37,325 bases of DNA from Streptomyces soli (GTDB lineage: Bacteria > Actinomycetota > Actinomycetes > Streptomycetales > Streptomycetaceae): positions 1 through 37,325 of the forward strand of contig NZ_RJVR01000310.1 in assembly GCF_003999195.1 (NCBI RefSeq), read 5' to 3'. The notes beneath the pieces are model-generated. The model worked only from the letters and a program-made list of their open reading frames with translations, made no database searches and was not told the DNA's origin. Made by a program: the position numbers and the translations under genes. Of the stretch, positions 23,174-30,325 are shown one piece after another; the stretch's first letter is position 1, and each line of letters begins with the position of its first letter.

Positions 23174-24348
23174 TAGACCGGCTTGTGCGGCTCCACCGTG
23201 TTGACCCAGCCGATCACGCCGCCGCCCACGTGGACGGCGTCGGCGAAGCCCGCGGACTTCAGGACGGCCAGCACCTCCGCGCTGCGTACGCCCGTCTTGC
23301 AGTGCAGGACGATCCGGCGGTCCTGCGGGAGGTCCTGGAGGGCGTTGCCCATCAGGAACTCGTTCTTCGGGATCAGCTTGGCGCCCGGGATGGAGACGAT
23401 CTCGTACTCGTTCGGCTCGCGGACGTCGATGATCTCGATCTTCTCGTCGTTGTCGATCCACTCCTTGAGCTGCGCGGGAGTGATCGTCGACCCGGCGGCG
23501 GCCTGCTGGGCCTCCTCGCTGACGACGCCGCAGAAGGCCTCGTAGTCGATCAGCTCGGTGACGGTCGCGTTCGGACCGCAGACCGCGCAGTCGGGGTCTT
23601 TGCGGACCTTGACCTGGCGGTAGGTCATCTCCAGGGCGTCGTAGATCATCAGGCGGCCGACCAGCGGATCGCCGATGCCCGCGAGCAGCTTGATGGCCTC
23701 GGTGACCTGGATGGAGCCGATGGACGCGCAGAGCACGCCGAGGACGCCGCCCTCGGCGCAGCTCGGGACCATGCCGGGCGGCGGGGGCTCGGGGTAGAGG
23801 CAGCGGTAGCAGGGACCGTGCTCGGACCAGAAGACCGAGGCCTGGCCGTCGAAGCGGTAGATGGAGCCCCAGACGTACGGCTTGCCCAGCAGCACGGCGG
23901 CGTCGTTGACCAGGTAGCGGGTCGCGAAGTTGTCCGTGCCGTCGACGATCAGGTCGTACTGGGCGAAGATCTCCATCACGTTGTCGGCTTCGAGCCGCTC
24001 CTGGTGAAGGACGACGTTCACGTACGGGTTGATGCCGAGGACGGAGTCACGGGCGGACTCGGCCTTGGAGCGGCCGATGTCGGCCTGGCTGTGGATGATC
24101 TGCCGCTGCAGGTTCGACTCGTCGACCTCGTCGAACTCCACGATGCCGAGGGTGCCGACACCGGCTGCGGCCAGGTACATCAGGGCCGGCGAGCCGAGGC
24201 CGCCGGCGCCGACACACAGCACCTTGGCGTTCTTCAGCCGCTTCTGCCCGTCCATGCCCACGTCGGGAATGATCAGGTGGCGGGAGTACCTGCGGACCTC
24301 GTCGACGGTGAGCTCGGCGGCCGGCTCGACCAGGGGTGGCAGCGACAC
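23170..24348 (-). CDS. moeZ: Adenylyltransferase/sulfurtransferase MoeZ (E1-like + rhodanese)
   Basis: The 392-aa protein activates sulfur-carrier proteins by adenylation and thiocarboxylation, serving molybdopterin, thiamine or cysteine pathways depending on the carrier. The E1 domain has the nucleotide-binding VGAGGLGSP, the SNLQRQIIH arginine region, DGTDNF, a GVLGVLCASIGSIQ segment and a zinc site (CYRC and CAVC). The C-terminal rhodanese domain carries the persulfide cysteine in LHCKTGVRS. GTG 24348 is supported by GAGG 5 nt upstream. Its stop overlaps the phosphodiesterase stop by two bases in convergent orientation. The length matches the actinobacterial family. Confidence 0.95.
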   Translation of the reverse strand: MSLPPLVEPAAELTVDEVRRYSRHLIIPDVGMDGQKRLKNAKVLCVGAGGLGSPALMYLAAAGVGTLGIVEFDEVDESNLQRQIIHSQADIGRSKAESARDSVLGINPYVNVVLHQERLEADNVMEIFAQYDLIVDGTDNFATRYLVNDAAVLLGKPYVWGSIYRFDGQASVFWSEHGPCYRCLYPEPPPPGMVPSCAEGGVLGVLCASIGSIQVTEAIKLLAGIGDPLVGRLMIYDALEMTYRQVKVRKDPDCAVCGPNATVTELIDYEAFCGVVSEEAQQAAAGSTITPAQLKEWIDNDEKIEIIDVREPNEYEIVSIPGAKLIPKNEFLMGNALQDLPQDRRIVLHCKTGVRSAEVLAVLKSAGFADAVHVGGGVIGWVNTVEPHKPVY

Positions 24349-24382
24349 AGAGACCTCAACAATGCAGCTGGTCGGTAAGTCA

Positions 24383-24404
24383 TTACGGTTGTCCTTCTCC
24401 GTAA
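24383..24404. promoter_or_regulatory. Inverted repeat upstream of moeZ
   Basis: TTACGG and CCGTAA are separated by 10 nt, a typical operator spacing, about 35-55 nt upstream of the moeZ start. The arms are only 6 bp, so this is tentative. Confidence 0.3.
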
Positions 24405-24477
24405 CACTGCCACGCCCGTCTTCATTCCAAGACCGCCGTCCCGAGGTGCGAGACAGATCCAGGTCACATGCTGGGCC

Positions 24478-25236
24478 TCAGTCGTCGGAGGGCCGGCGGC
24501 GCAGGAGCCCGGAGACCTCGCCCCAGTAGCCCGGCAGTCCCTCCCAAGCCGCGTGGTCCGTACGGTCGGTGAAGAAGACCGTGGCCGCGCCCTGCCAGCG
24601 GGCGATACGCATCGCGTTGTCAAGGTGCGGGCCGGGCACTCCGTGGACGAGGTGGCAGAAGCGCTCCTTCGGATAGCCGGCGGTCCACTGCGGGGCCTCG
24701 GACCAGCGGTAGTCCGTCCAGGGGCCGCAGAAGGTGACCAGCTGGTCGGCCACCTCGGCGTAACCGGGGTAGGGGTGGGAGCCGTGGCCCAGGACGATGT
24801 GCCCGTCGCCCCCTTCCTCGGCACCGAGCAGGGCGCGCAGCGTCGTGGTGACCCGGCGGCAGTCGGAGAGTTCCTCGCGCTCGGTCGGGGCCCGCTCGAG
24901 GTAGAAGCCGTCGACGCCGTACCAGTCCAGGTAGTGGTGGGCGTCGGAGACCAGCTGGGCGAAGGGCCGGGCGCCGTGCCGGGTGTCCAGGACGCCGATC
25001 ACCGGGACGGCGGCCTCGCGGAGCCGGCCGACGGCCTCCGTGTAGAGCGGGTCGGGCCGGGTGCCCGGGCCCCGGGAGACATTGAGGGCCACCCAGTGCA
25101 GCGGCGTGCCCGGGCGGGCCAGCTCGGCCCACTCGTTCGGGGCCATCAGCGGGTGGGCGTACGCGGGGACTCCGAAGCCGAGCCGATCGCTGCTGCCGGT
25201 CCGGCTGCGTAGTCCTGTCGGGGTCAGACGCGGCAT
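24478..25236 (-). CDS. Spherulin-4-like protein (GH135-type glycosidase fold)
   Basis: The 252-aa protein matches the spherulin 4 family: an (alpha/beta) barrel beginning FGVPAYAHPL, then LHWVALNVSRGPG, VIGVLDTRHG, WYGVDGFYLERAP and IVLGHGSHPYPGY. The fungal family member Sph3 founded GH135, an endo-acting hydrolase of GalNAc polymers. The usual acidic pair after the GVDG strand is here YLER, with only Glu retained, so catalysis is uncertain. There is no signal peptide, so it is probably cytoplasmic. ATG 25236 has GGAGG 4 nt upstream and overlaps the epimerase end by 13 bp. It is the last gene of the polysaccharide-type operon. Confidence 0.8.
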   Translation of the reverse strand: MPRLTPTGLRSRTGSSDRLGFGVPAYAHPLMAPNEWAELARPGTPLHWVALNVSRGPGTRPDPLYTEAVGRLREAAVPVIGVLDTRHGARPFAQLVSDAHHYLDWYGVDGFYLERAPTEREELSDCRRVTTTLRALLGAEEGGDGHIVLGHGSHPYPGYAEVADQLVTFCGPWTDYRWSEAPQWTAGYPKERFCHLVHGVPGPHLDNAMRIARWQGAATVFFTDRTDHAAWEGLPGYWGEVSGLLRRRPSDD

Positions 25237-26120
25237 GCCGCCTCCATCCAGACGTCGGCGAGCGACTCCTCCAGGGCGATCCTGGGCCGCCAGCCGAGGC
25301 GGTCGCGCGCGGTGCGTACGTCGGCCTGCTGCCAGACCCCGCAGCCGTCCGGGTAGGCGATGGGCGGATCGTCCAGCTCGTGCACTACGCCCTGGTAGCC
25401 CGCGACGTGCGCCAGTGCCGCCGCCATCTCTCTCAAACGTACAGCCCGGCCGGCGCCGATGTTCACCACGCCCTGCGCGGCGGACAGCGAGGCGGCATGG
25501 ACGGCCCGCGCCACATCCCGTACGTCGATGAAGTCGCGCTGCATGCTCAGGCCGGCGAGCTTCAGCTCACCGTCCGCGCTCTGCATCGCCCGGCGCAGCG
25601 CCTCCGCGAGCCGGCCCAGCGGGGAGCCGGTCGGCGTGCCGGGGCCCACCGGGCTGAAGATCCGCAGCACGACCGCGTCCAGGCCGGAGCCCAGGACGAG
25701 TTCGGTGGCGGCGAGCTTGCTCACCCCGTACGGGCCGCCCGGACGCGGGACCGCGTCCTCGGCGGTGGAGGACCCGGCGGGGGACGGTCCGTACTCCGCG
25801 CCGCAGCCCAGCTGGACCAGGCGCGCGCCGGTACCGCTGCGGCGCAGGGCCTCGCAGACGGTGGCCACGGCGATGATGTTGTGCCGTGTCAGCTCGCGGG
25901 CACCGCCCCGGATCGCGCCGGCGCAGTTGACGACGACCCCCGGGTGGACGGCGTCCATGAAGCGGGCCAGGGCGCCGGGACTGCCGGAGGACAGGTCGAA
26001 CCGTACGTCGGCGTCATCGCTGCGCCCGAGGGTGGTCAACTGCACGGCGGGGTCGGCGAGCAGCCGTTCTGCCACATGGCGCCCGAGGAACCCGTCGGCG
26101 CCCAGCAGGAGGACTCTCAT
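25224..26120 (-). CDS. NAD-dependent epimerase/dehydratase (extended SDR)
   Basis: The 298-aa protein has the Rossmann motif GADGFLGRHV (residues 8-17), NCAGAIRGGAREL, and the catalytic YGVSK with the upstream LVQLGCGAEYG serine-like region. It is a sugar-nucleotide epimerase or dehydratase by family. A UDP-GlcNAc/UDP-GalNAc 4-epimerase role would suit the operon but is inferred. It starts 3 nt after the stop of the membrane protein, with GGAG about 10 nt upstream of ATG 26120, and overlaps the spherulin-like gene. The length is short for GalE (about 330-340 aa). Confidence 0.85.
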   Translation of the reverse strand: MRVLLLGADGFLGRHVAERLLADPAVQLTTLGRSDDADVRFDLSSGSPGALARFMDAVHPGVVVNCAGAIRGGARELTRHNIIAVATVCEALRRSGTGARLVQLGCGAEYGPSPAGSSTAEDAVPRPGGPYGVSKLAATELVLGSGLDAVVLRIFSPVGPGTPTGSPLGRLAEALRRAMQSADGELKLAGLSMQRDFIDVRDVARAVHAASLSAAQGVVNIGAGRAVRLREMAAALAHVAGYQGVVHELDDPPIAYPDGCGVWQQADVRTARDRLGWRPRIALEESLADVWMEAACRV

Positions 26121-26123
26121 CGT

Positions 26124-27554
26124 TCATTGCTCCAGGTCATGTGTCGGGTTGTGGGCCGAGGCCCGGGAGAGCACGCCGAGCGCGTACGCGGCCAGGGCGA
26201 GCGCGGCACAGCCGCAGGCGACGGCCGGTATGGCGGCCGGGCCGACGGGCGTCCGGTGGAGAAAGGCCGCGACCAGCGCGAGCGCCTCGATGGCGCAGGC
26301 CGTCCCGGTGGCGGCGACCGCCACGTCCGGGAAGCCGTGGACGGTCAGCAGCCGTGCGGTGAAGAGCAGCAGGCTCAGCGCGGCGGGCCCGGCGAGCCCG
26401 ACGGGGGTGACCGGGACTCCGGCGGCGGTGAAGGCGGCGCCCAGCAGGGCCAGCTGCGCCAGCAGAAACAGCCCGAGCGTGCCCGCCAGCAGCGGCCTTA
26501 CGGCCCCGGCGAACTCCTCCAGGCTCCGGCTCGGCCCGAGATGGGCCCGGGCCTTCGCCGCGAAGCGGTGCGCGCACCATGCGGCGGGCGCCGGGGCGAG
26601 GGTTATGGCGGTCAGCGCCGCCGTGTTCGCCGGCGTGAACAGCCCCCCGGCGAAGCCCCCGCCGGCCGACAGCGCGTCGAGCGTCCGCTCCCCGTACACG
26701 GCGAAGCCCAGCAGCCAGCACGTCCACAGCGCCCCGCCCGCCGCCAGCCGCCCCGGCGCCCGCAGCGGGCCGGCCCGTAGGATCGCCAGCATCGCGGCCA
26801 GCGTCAACGGCACCGCGATCACCACCACCGCCGGCCCCCATGCCCGCCCCAGCACCGCCCCGGCCGCACAGATCGCACCGGGCACCAGATGCAGGGCGAT
26901 CCGCGGCCCCGGCAGCGGCCCTGCGGGCGGCTGCCCTGCGGGCGGCTGCCCTGCGGGCGGCTCGGCCTCAGCCCGCACCGCCCCCCGGGGCACCCGCGCA
27001 TACAGCTCCTCCGCCAGCCCGAACACGTCCCGGTGCCGGAACCCCCCGGCCACCCGGTCCGTCACCCCCTGCGCCTCCAGCCCCGCCGCGATCTCCAGCG
27101 GATCCACGGCGTTCGCGCACAGCGCGGCATGCCGGTGCATCAGCCCGCGCACGGGGTCCGCGGGACCACGCCGGCGGTTGCCCTTGGTGGGCTCCGGCGC
27201 GCTTGGCGCTTCCGCGGGCCACGGCTCGCCGCCGACCGGCGACACGGTTGCCGGTGCCGGGCCAGCAGCGGACGACTCGGGTTGTGGGCAGGCGTTCCGC
27301 GTGGCGGAACGTTCTCCCACAACCCGGCCACCGGCCTCAGGCCGCTCGTCCAACCCCGGCCACCCACCGACGTGGTGCGGGCCCGTTGCCGGGAGCGGGC
27401 CGGTTGGGCCAGCCCCAGTTCCTCCCCCAGCCTCCGGCCGGTGGGGGGACTCCCCCTCGCTTCGCTGGGGGCACCCCCACCCAGCCGCCAGGCTGGGGGA
27501 GGACCCCCAAGGCGGACGGTCTACCCCCAACCCACCCGATTCGGTTGTGGTCAT
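26124..27554 (-). CDS. Multi-pass membrane protein of the PelF-like operon, N-terminus enlarged by repeats
   Basis: The 476-aa frame starts at ATG 27554, overlapping the glycosyltransferase stop as ATGA and preceded by AGGAGGA at 6 nt. The first 140 or so residues are Pro/Gly-rich linker encoded largely by dispersed palindromes. A short soluble motif follows (DPLEIAAGLEAQGVTDRV..., then HRDVFGLAEELYARVP), and then about eight to ten hydrophobic segments to the C-terminus. The gene order suggests a role in polymer export or assembly, analogous to PelG or PelE, but I see no sequence signature of those. A start near 27140 (MHRHAAL) would avoid the repeats but lacks a ribosome site as good. Confidence 0.75.
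   Translation of the reverse strand: MTTTESGGLGVDRPPWGSSPSLAAGWGCPQRSEGESPHRPEAGGGTGAGPTGPLPATGPHHVGGWPGLDERPEAGGRVVGERSATRNACPQPESSAAGPAPATVSPVGGEPWPAEAPSAPEPTKGNRRRGPADPVRGLMHRHAALCANAVDPLEIAAGLEAQGVTDRVAGGFRHRDVFGLAEELYARVPRGAVRAEAEPPAGQPPAGQPPAGPLPGPRIALHLVPGAICAAGAVLGRAWGPAVVVIAVPLTLAAMLAILRAGPLRAPGRLAAGGALWTCWLLGFAVYGERTLDALSAGGGFAGGLFTPANTAALTAITLAPAPAAWCAHRFAAKARAHLGPSRSLEEFAGAVRPLLAGTLGLFLLAQLALLGAAFTAAGVPVTPVGLAGPAALSLLLFTARLLTVHGFPDVAVAATGTACAIEALALVAAFLHRTPVGPAAIPAVACGCAALALAAYALGVLSRASAHNPTHDLEQ
26923..26970 (-). repeat. 15-nt tandem repeat coding Pro-Ala-Gly-Gln-Pro
   Basis: About three units of CCTGCGGGCGGCTGC (plus strand) encode PAGQPPAGQPPAG between the soluble motif and the first membrane segment of the membrane protein. 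Confidence 0.8.
27278..27326. repeat. Perfect dispersed-type palindrome inside the membrane protein gene
   Basis: CGGGTTGTGGG (27278-27288) pairs with CCCACAACCCG (27316-27326). A second perfect stem, GTTCCGC/GCGGAAC, lies inside. The same type of GTTGTGGG...CCCACAAC element is familiar as an intergenic repeat in streptomycetes; here it is read in frame. Confidence 0.8.
27421..27512 (-). repeat. C-rich palindromic element, copy 3 (in coding sequence)
   Basis: On the minus strand the sequence begins CTCCCCCAGCCTGG, continues GCTGGGTGGGGG and ends CCCCCCACCGGCCGGAGG. It aligns along its length with copy 2 at 8611. It lies in frame in the N-terminal linker of the membrane protein, where it encodes Gly/Pro/Ser-rich sequence. 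Confidence 0.75.
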
Positions 27555-29206
27555 GCGGGGTCCTCCTGAGCGATGGGGCCGGCCAGGACCGGTTCGCGGA
27601 GTGCCCAGGCGGGGGCGGTCCAGCGGCCGGGGACGTGGGCTTCGGCGGGGTGGGCGAAGGGGACCCGTTCGGGGGGTGGGGCGGCGGCGTGGTGGGCGAC
27701 GAGGTCGAGATAGGTCTCGCGGAAGGCCCGGAGGTTCTGCTCGACGGTGAAGAGCTCGAGGGCCCGCTCGCGGGCGGCCGCCCCCAGCCGGTGGCGGCGC
27801 TCCGGGTCCCGCAGGAGCGCGACGCACGCCTCGGCGAGGGCCCGGGGATTGCGCGGCGGTACGACAAGGCCCGTACCGCCGATGACTTCGCGTACGGCAC
27901 CGACATCCGTCGAAACGGTCGCCCGGCCGCAGGCCATCGCCTCCACCAGCGTGACGGGGAAGCCCTCCACGATGCTGGAGAGCACGACCACGTCACCCGC
28001 GGCGTACGCCTCGCCGAGCCCCGCCGCGCCCGGGGCGCCGAGTGGCTCGAAGGTGACGGGGTTCTCACCGACGCTGACGGCGTTCGCGGCCTCGTCCGGG
28101 AAGAGCTGGGCGGCGAGGCCGCGGCAGCTGGCGAGGTAGCCGGTCGAGGCGGGGCCGCCGACCGCGCCGTGGATGACGCGCAGCCGGGCGCCGGGGAGTT
28201 GCCGCCGTACGGCCGCGAAGGCGTGCAGCAGGGCGATCAGGTCCTTGGCCGGGTCGATGCGGCCGACCCAGACCAGTGTCGGGTCGGCCGCATCGGCCTC
28301 GGGTGGCGCGGGAAGCGCCTCAAGCCCCGGGTAGCCGGGGTGGACGGTACGGATCCGGGCCCGGTCGGCGCCGCAGCGCTCCTGCCAGCGGCGTGCGTGC
28401 GTGTTGCCCGGCGTGATGAGGGCGGCCTCTCGGTAGGCCTCGCCGGCCAGCAGCCGGTGGAAGGCGGCGAGCAGGGCGCGTACGGGGGCGGAGAGCCCGG
28501 CGGCGCGGTGGGCGAGCAGCGTCTCACGCAGGCCCACACCGTACTCGGTGACCAGCAGCGGCGTGCCGAAGAACCGTTTGGCCAGCAGCCCGGGAAGGAC
28601 CGCCGAGCCGCCGGAGACGGCATGGCACAGGTCGGCAGTCGCGAGCGCGTCCCCGTTCGGCTCGTACCAGGGCGCGGACAGCGGCCGCAGCGCCCGCTCC
28701 AGCAGATCGGCGGCCGTGAGCAGGTCATGGACCCCGGCCCCGCCGATCAGCGGCCGTACGCCGGGCGCGCGGCAGGCGTCCTCCAGCGCGCGCAGTGCGT
28801 GCTCGGAGCGCAACAGGGCCGGCAGCCCGCCGTCCTCCCGGGCGAGCTCGGCGAGACCGTACAGCGCGGTGGCGAAACGGTCCGCCAAGGCCCCGGCCTC
28901 CATCCCGCACTCCGCCAACACCTGCACCAGATCACGGAATTGCGCGAGCGCGAGCGACCTGCGGCGCCGGACGCGCACCGGCGTGGCCGCGTCCTCGGGC
29001 AACAGCCCGTACAGCGGCAGGTTCCGGACGCGCTTGGCATTGCGCGGCGTGGTGTAGCGCCCCGCCGCCTCGGTGCGTTCGCCGCGCGCCAGCGCGTAGA
29101 CCTCGAACTCGTGGCCCGTGAGCCCGCGTACGAGCCGGTCGCACCACGCGCCGCCCTCACCTCGCGCGTACGGATAACCACCCTCTGTGAGTAATGCGAT
29201 GCGCAC
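27551..29206 (-). CDS. PelF-like glycosyltransferase (DUF3492 + GT4), with a TTA codon
   Basis: The 551-aa protein starts at GTG 29206 (GGGG ribosome site 6 nt upstream), giving the classic PelF opening RIALLTEGGYPYARGEGGAWCD. Residues 1-270 are the DUF3492 region (CHAVSGGSAVLPGLLAKRF, TPLLVTEYGVGLRE). The GT4 half has WVGRIDPAKD, the donor-site E-x7-E (EGFPVTLVE) and STDVGAVREVIGG. PelF of Pseudomonas and Gram-positive pel clusters polymerises a GalNAc/galactosamine polymer from UDP-sugar. Codon 5 is TTA (29192-29194), the only in-frame TTA I found in the window, so translation should need the bldA tRNA. It heads a four-gene coupled operon. Confidence 0.87.
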   Translation of the reverse strand: MRIALLTEGGYPYARGEGGAWCDRLVRGLTGHEFEVYALARGERTEAAGRYTTPRNAKRVRNLPLYGLLPEDAATPVRVRRRRSLALAQFRDLVQVLAECGMEAGALADRFATALYGLAELAREDGGLPALLRSEHALRALEDACRAPGVRPLIGGAGVHDLLTAADLLERALRPLSAPWYEPNGDALATADLCHAVSGGSAVLPGLLAKRFFGTPLLVTEYGVGLRETLLAHRAAGLSAPVRALLAAFHRLLAGEAYREAALITPGNTHARRWQERCGADRARIRTVHPGYPGLEALPAPPEADAADPTLVWVGRIDPAKDLIALLHAFAAVRRQLPGARLRVIHGAVGGPASTGYLASCRGLAAQLFPDEAANAVSVGENPVTFEPLGAPGAAGLGEAYAAGDVVVLSSIVEGFPVTLVEAMACGRATVSTDVGAVREVIGGTGLVVPPRNPRALAEACVALLRDPERRHRLGAAARERALELFTVEQNLRAFRETYLDLVAHHAAAPPPERVPFAHPAEAHVPGRWTAPAWALREPVLAGPIAQEDPA

Positions 29207-29260
29207 GTGCGCCCCTTTTCTCCGTCCTCGACTCGGCGCGTTGACGGTATGCCGGGGGGC

Positions 29261-29294
29261 GGTGGCGCGATGGACGGTTGTCCGCCGCGCCACC
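29261..29294 (-). terminator. Hairpin between the secreted esterase and the PelF-like gene
   Basis: GGTGGCGCG (29261-29269) pairs with CGCGCCACC (29286-29294), with GGAC/GTCC inside. It lies 34 nt after the esterase stop and so probably separates the esterase transcript from the polysaccharide operon. Confidence 0.6.
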
Positions 29295-29327
29295 GGAACG
29301 GATGAACGCCCGTAACTTTCGGAGGCG

Positions 29328-30185
29328 TTACGCGTTGGCGGCGACCCTCGCGCCCACGAATCGGAGCGCGTCAGGCGCGACCCGGCGCCAGTAAGCCATG
29401 TCGTGTGCGCCGTGCCCGAAGGACTCAGTGGCAGGGAGGACCCTGGCCGCGAGCGCGCGGGCCGAGTCCTGGAACGGGTCCTCGCGACCGCACCACAGGC
29501 CTATGTCCCGCCCCGGGACCTGCAGCTGGGCGATATGGCGCAGCGGCTCGTTCGCCGCCCACTCCCCCTCGTTCGCGAACGGCCCCACGGCCCGGGCGTC
29601 CGCCCAGCTCCGGAACAGCGCGGGGCTCAGCAGCGCCACCGCGTCCAGCCCAGCCCGCTCCCGCGCGTACAACAGCGCCCCGAAGCCGCCCATGGATATC
29701 CCGAGCACGGCTCTCGGCTCCGCCTGCACCCAGCCCGGCAGCTCCTCCTGCAGCATCCGCTGCGGCGCCCCGTACCAGTACGAGGCCTGCCCCCCGTCGA
29801 CCGCCGCGAGCACGAACGGCGCGACCCCGTCCCGGACGGCCTTCGTCAGGAACTGCGGCATACCCAGCGCCACGAACCCGTTCGCGGACGACCCCCTGCC
29901 GTGCAGCATCACGCACACCGGCAACTTGCGCGCCGCCGCCTCCGACACGCCGTACGGCGCGATCGTCACGACGTTCGTCGTCGTCCCGCGGGCCTTCGAC
30001 GTCACCCTCCGCCGCGTGATCAGCCCCGCCAGCACATCCGGCACCACCCCGTCCGGCCCCGTCCACCCGATCCTGCGGCGCACCGCGACGCTCCCCGGCA
30101 ACATCTCCGTCGCCAACCCGATGCCACCGGCCGCCACAGCGGCTGTCGCCGCGACCCCGCCGATGATGAATGCGCGTCGCCGCAC
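29328..30185 (-). CDS. Secreted (Tat-type) alpha/beta-hydrolase esterase
   Basis: From GTG 30185 (AGGAG 5 nt upstream) the protein is 285 aa. It begins MRRRAFIIGGVAATAAVAAGG, which fits a twin-arginine signal with a short n-region. A start 15 nt upstream (ATG 30200) is also possible. The fold is esterase-like: LPVCVMLHGRGSSANGF near the oxyanion hole, nucleophile elbow GISMGGFGALL, Asp in GREDPFQDS and His in GHGAHDMAYWRR. It may remove acyl groups from an extracellular polymer or lipid. Its position upstream of the PelF-like operon is suggestive only, because a hairpin separates them. Confidence 0.85.
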   Translation of the reverse strand: MRRRAFIIGGVAATAAVAAGGIGLATEMLPGSVAVRRRIGWTGPDGVVPDVLAGLITRRRVTSKARGTTTNVVTIAPYGVSEAAARKLPVCVMLHGRGSSANGFVALGMPQFLTKAVRDGVAPFVLAAVDGGQASYWYGAPQRMLQEELPGWVQAEPRAVLGISMGGFGALLYARERAGLDAVALLSPALFRSWADARAVGPFANEGEWAANEPLRHIAQLQVPGRDIGLWCGREDPFQDSARALAARVLPATESFGHGAHDMAYWRRVAPDALRFVGARVAANA

Positions 30186-30309
30186 TTGGACTCCTGCCAT
30201 CTCGATGCCCGGGCAATTCTGGCCCGGGGCCCACCGAGAGTAGAGGCCACCGCCGCAAGCCGCCGCACACTTGTCCGATGTCAAAACCAGATCAACGTAC
30301 GATCAATGA

Positions 30310-30325
30310 GGTGACCTGGGTCACC
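30310..30325 (-). terminator. Short hairpin at the end of the DUF3152 gene
   Basis: GGTGACC and GGTCACC form a perfect 7-bp stem with a 2-nt loop, overlapping the stop codon at 30321-30323. The hairpin may help end the DUF3152 transcript. Confidence 0.4.
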
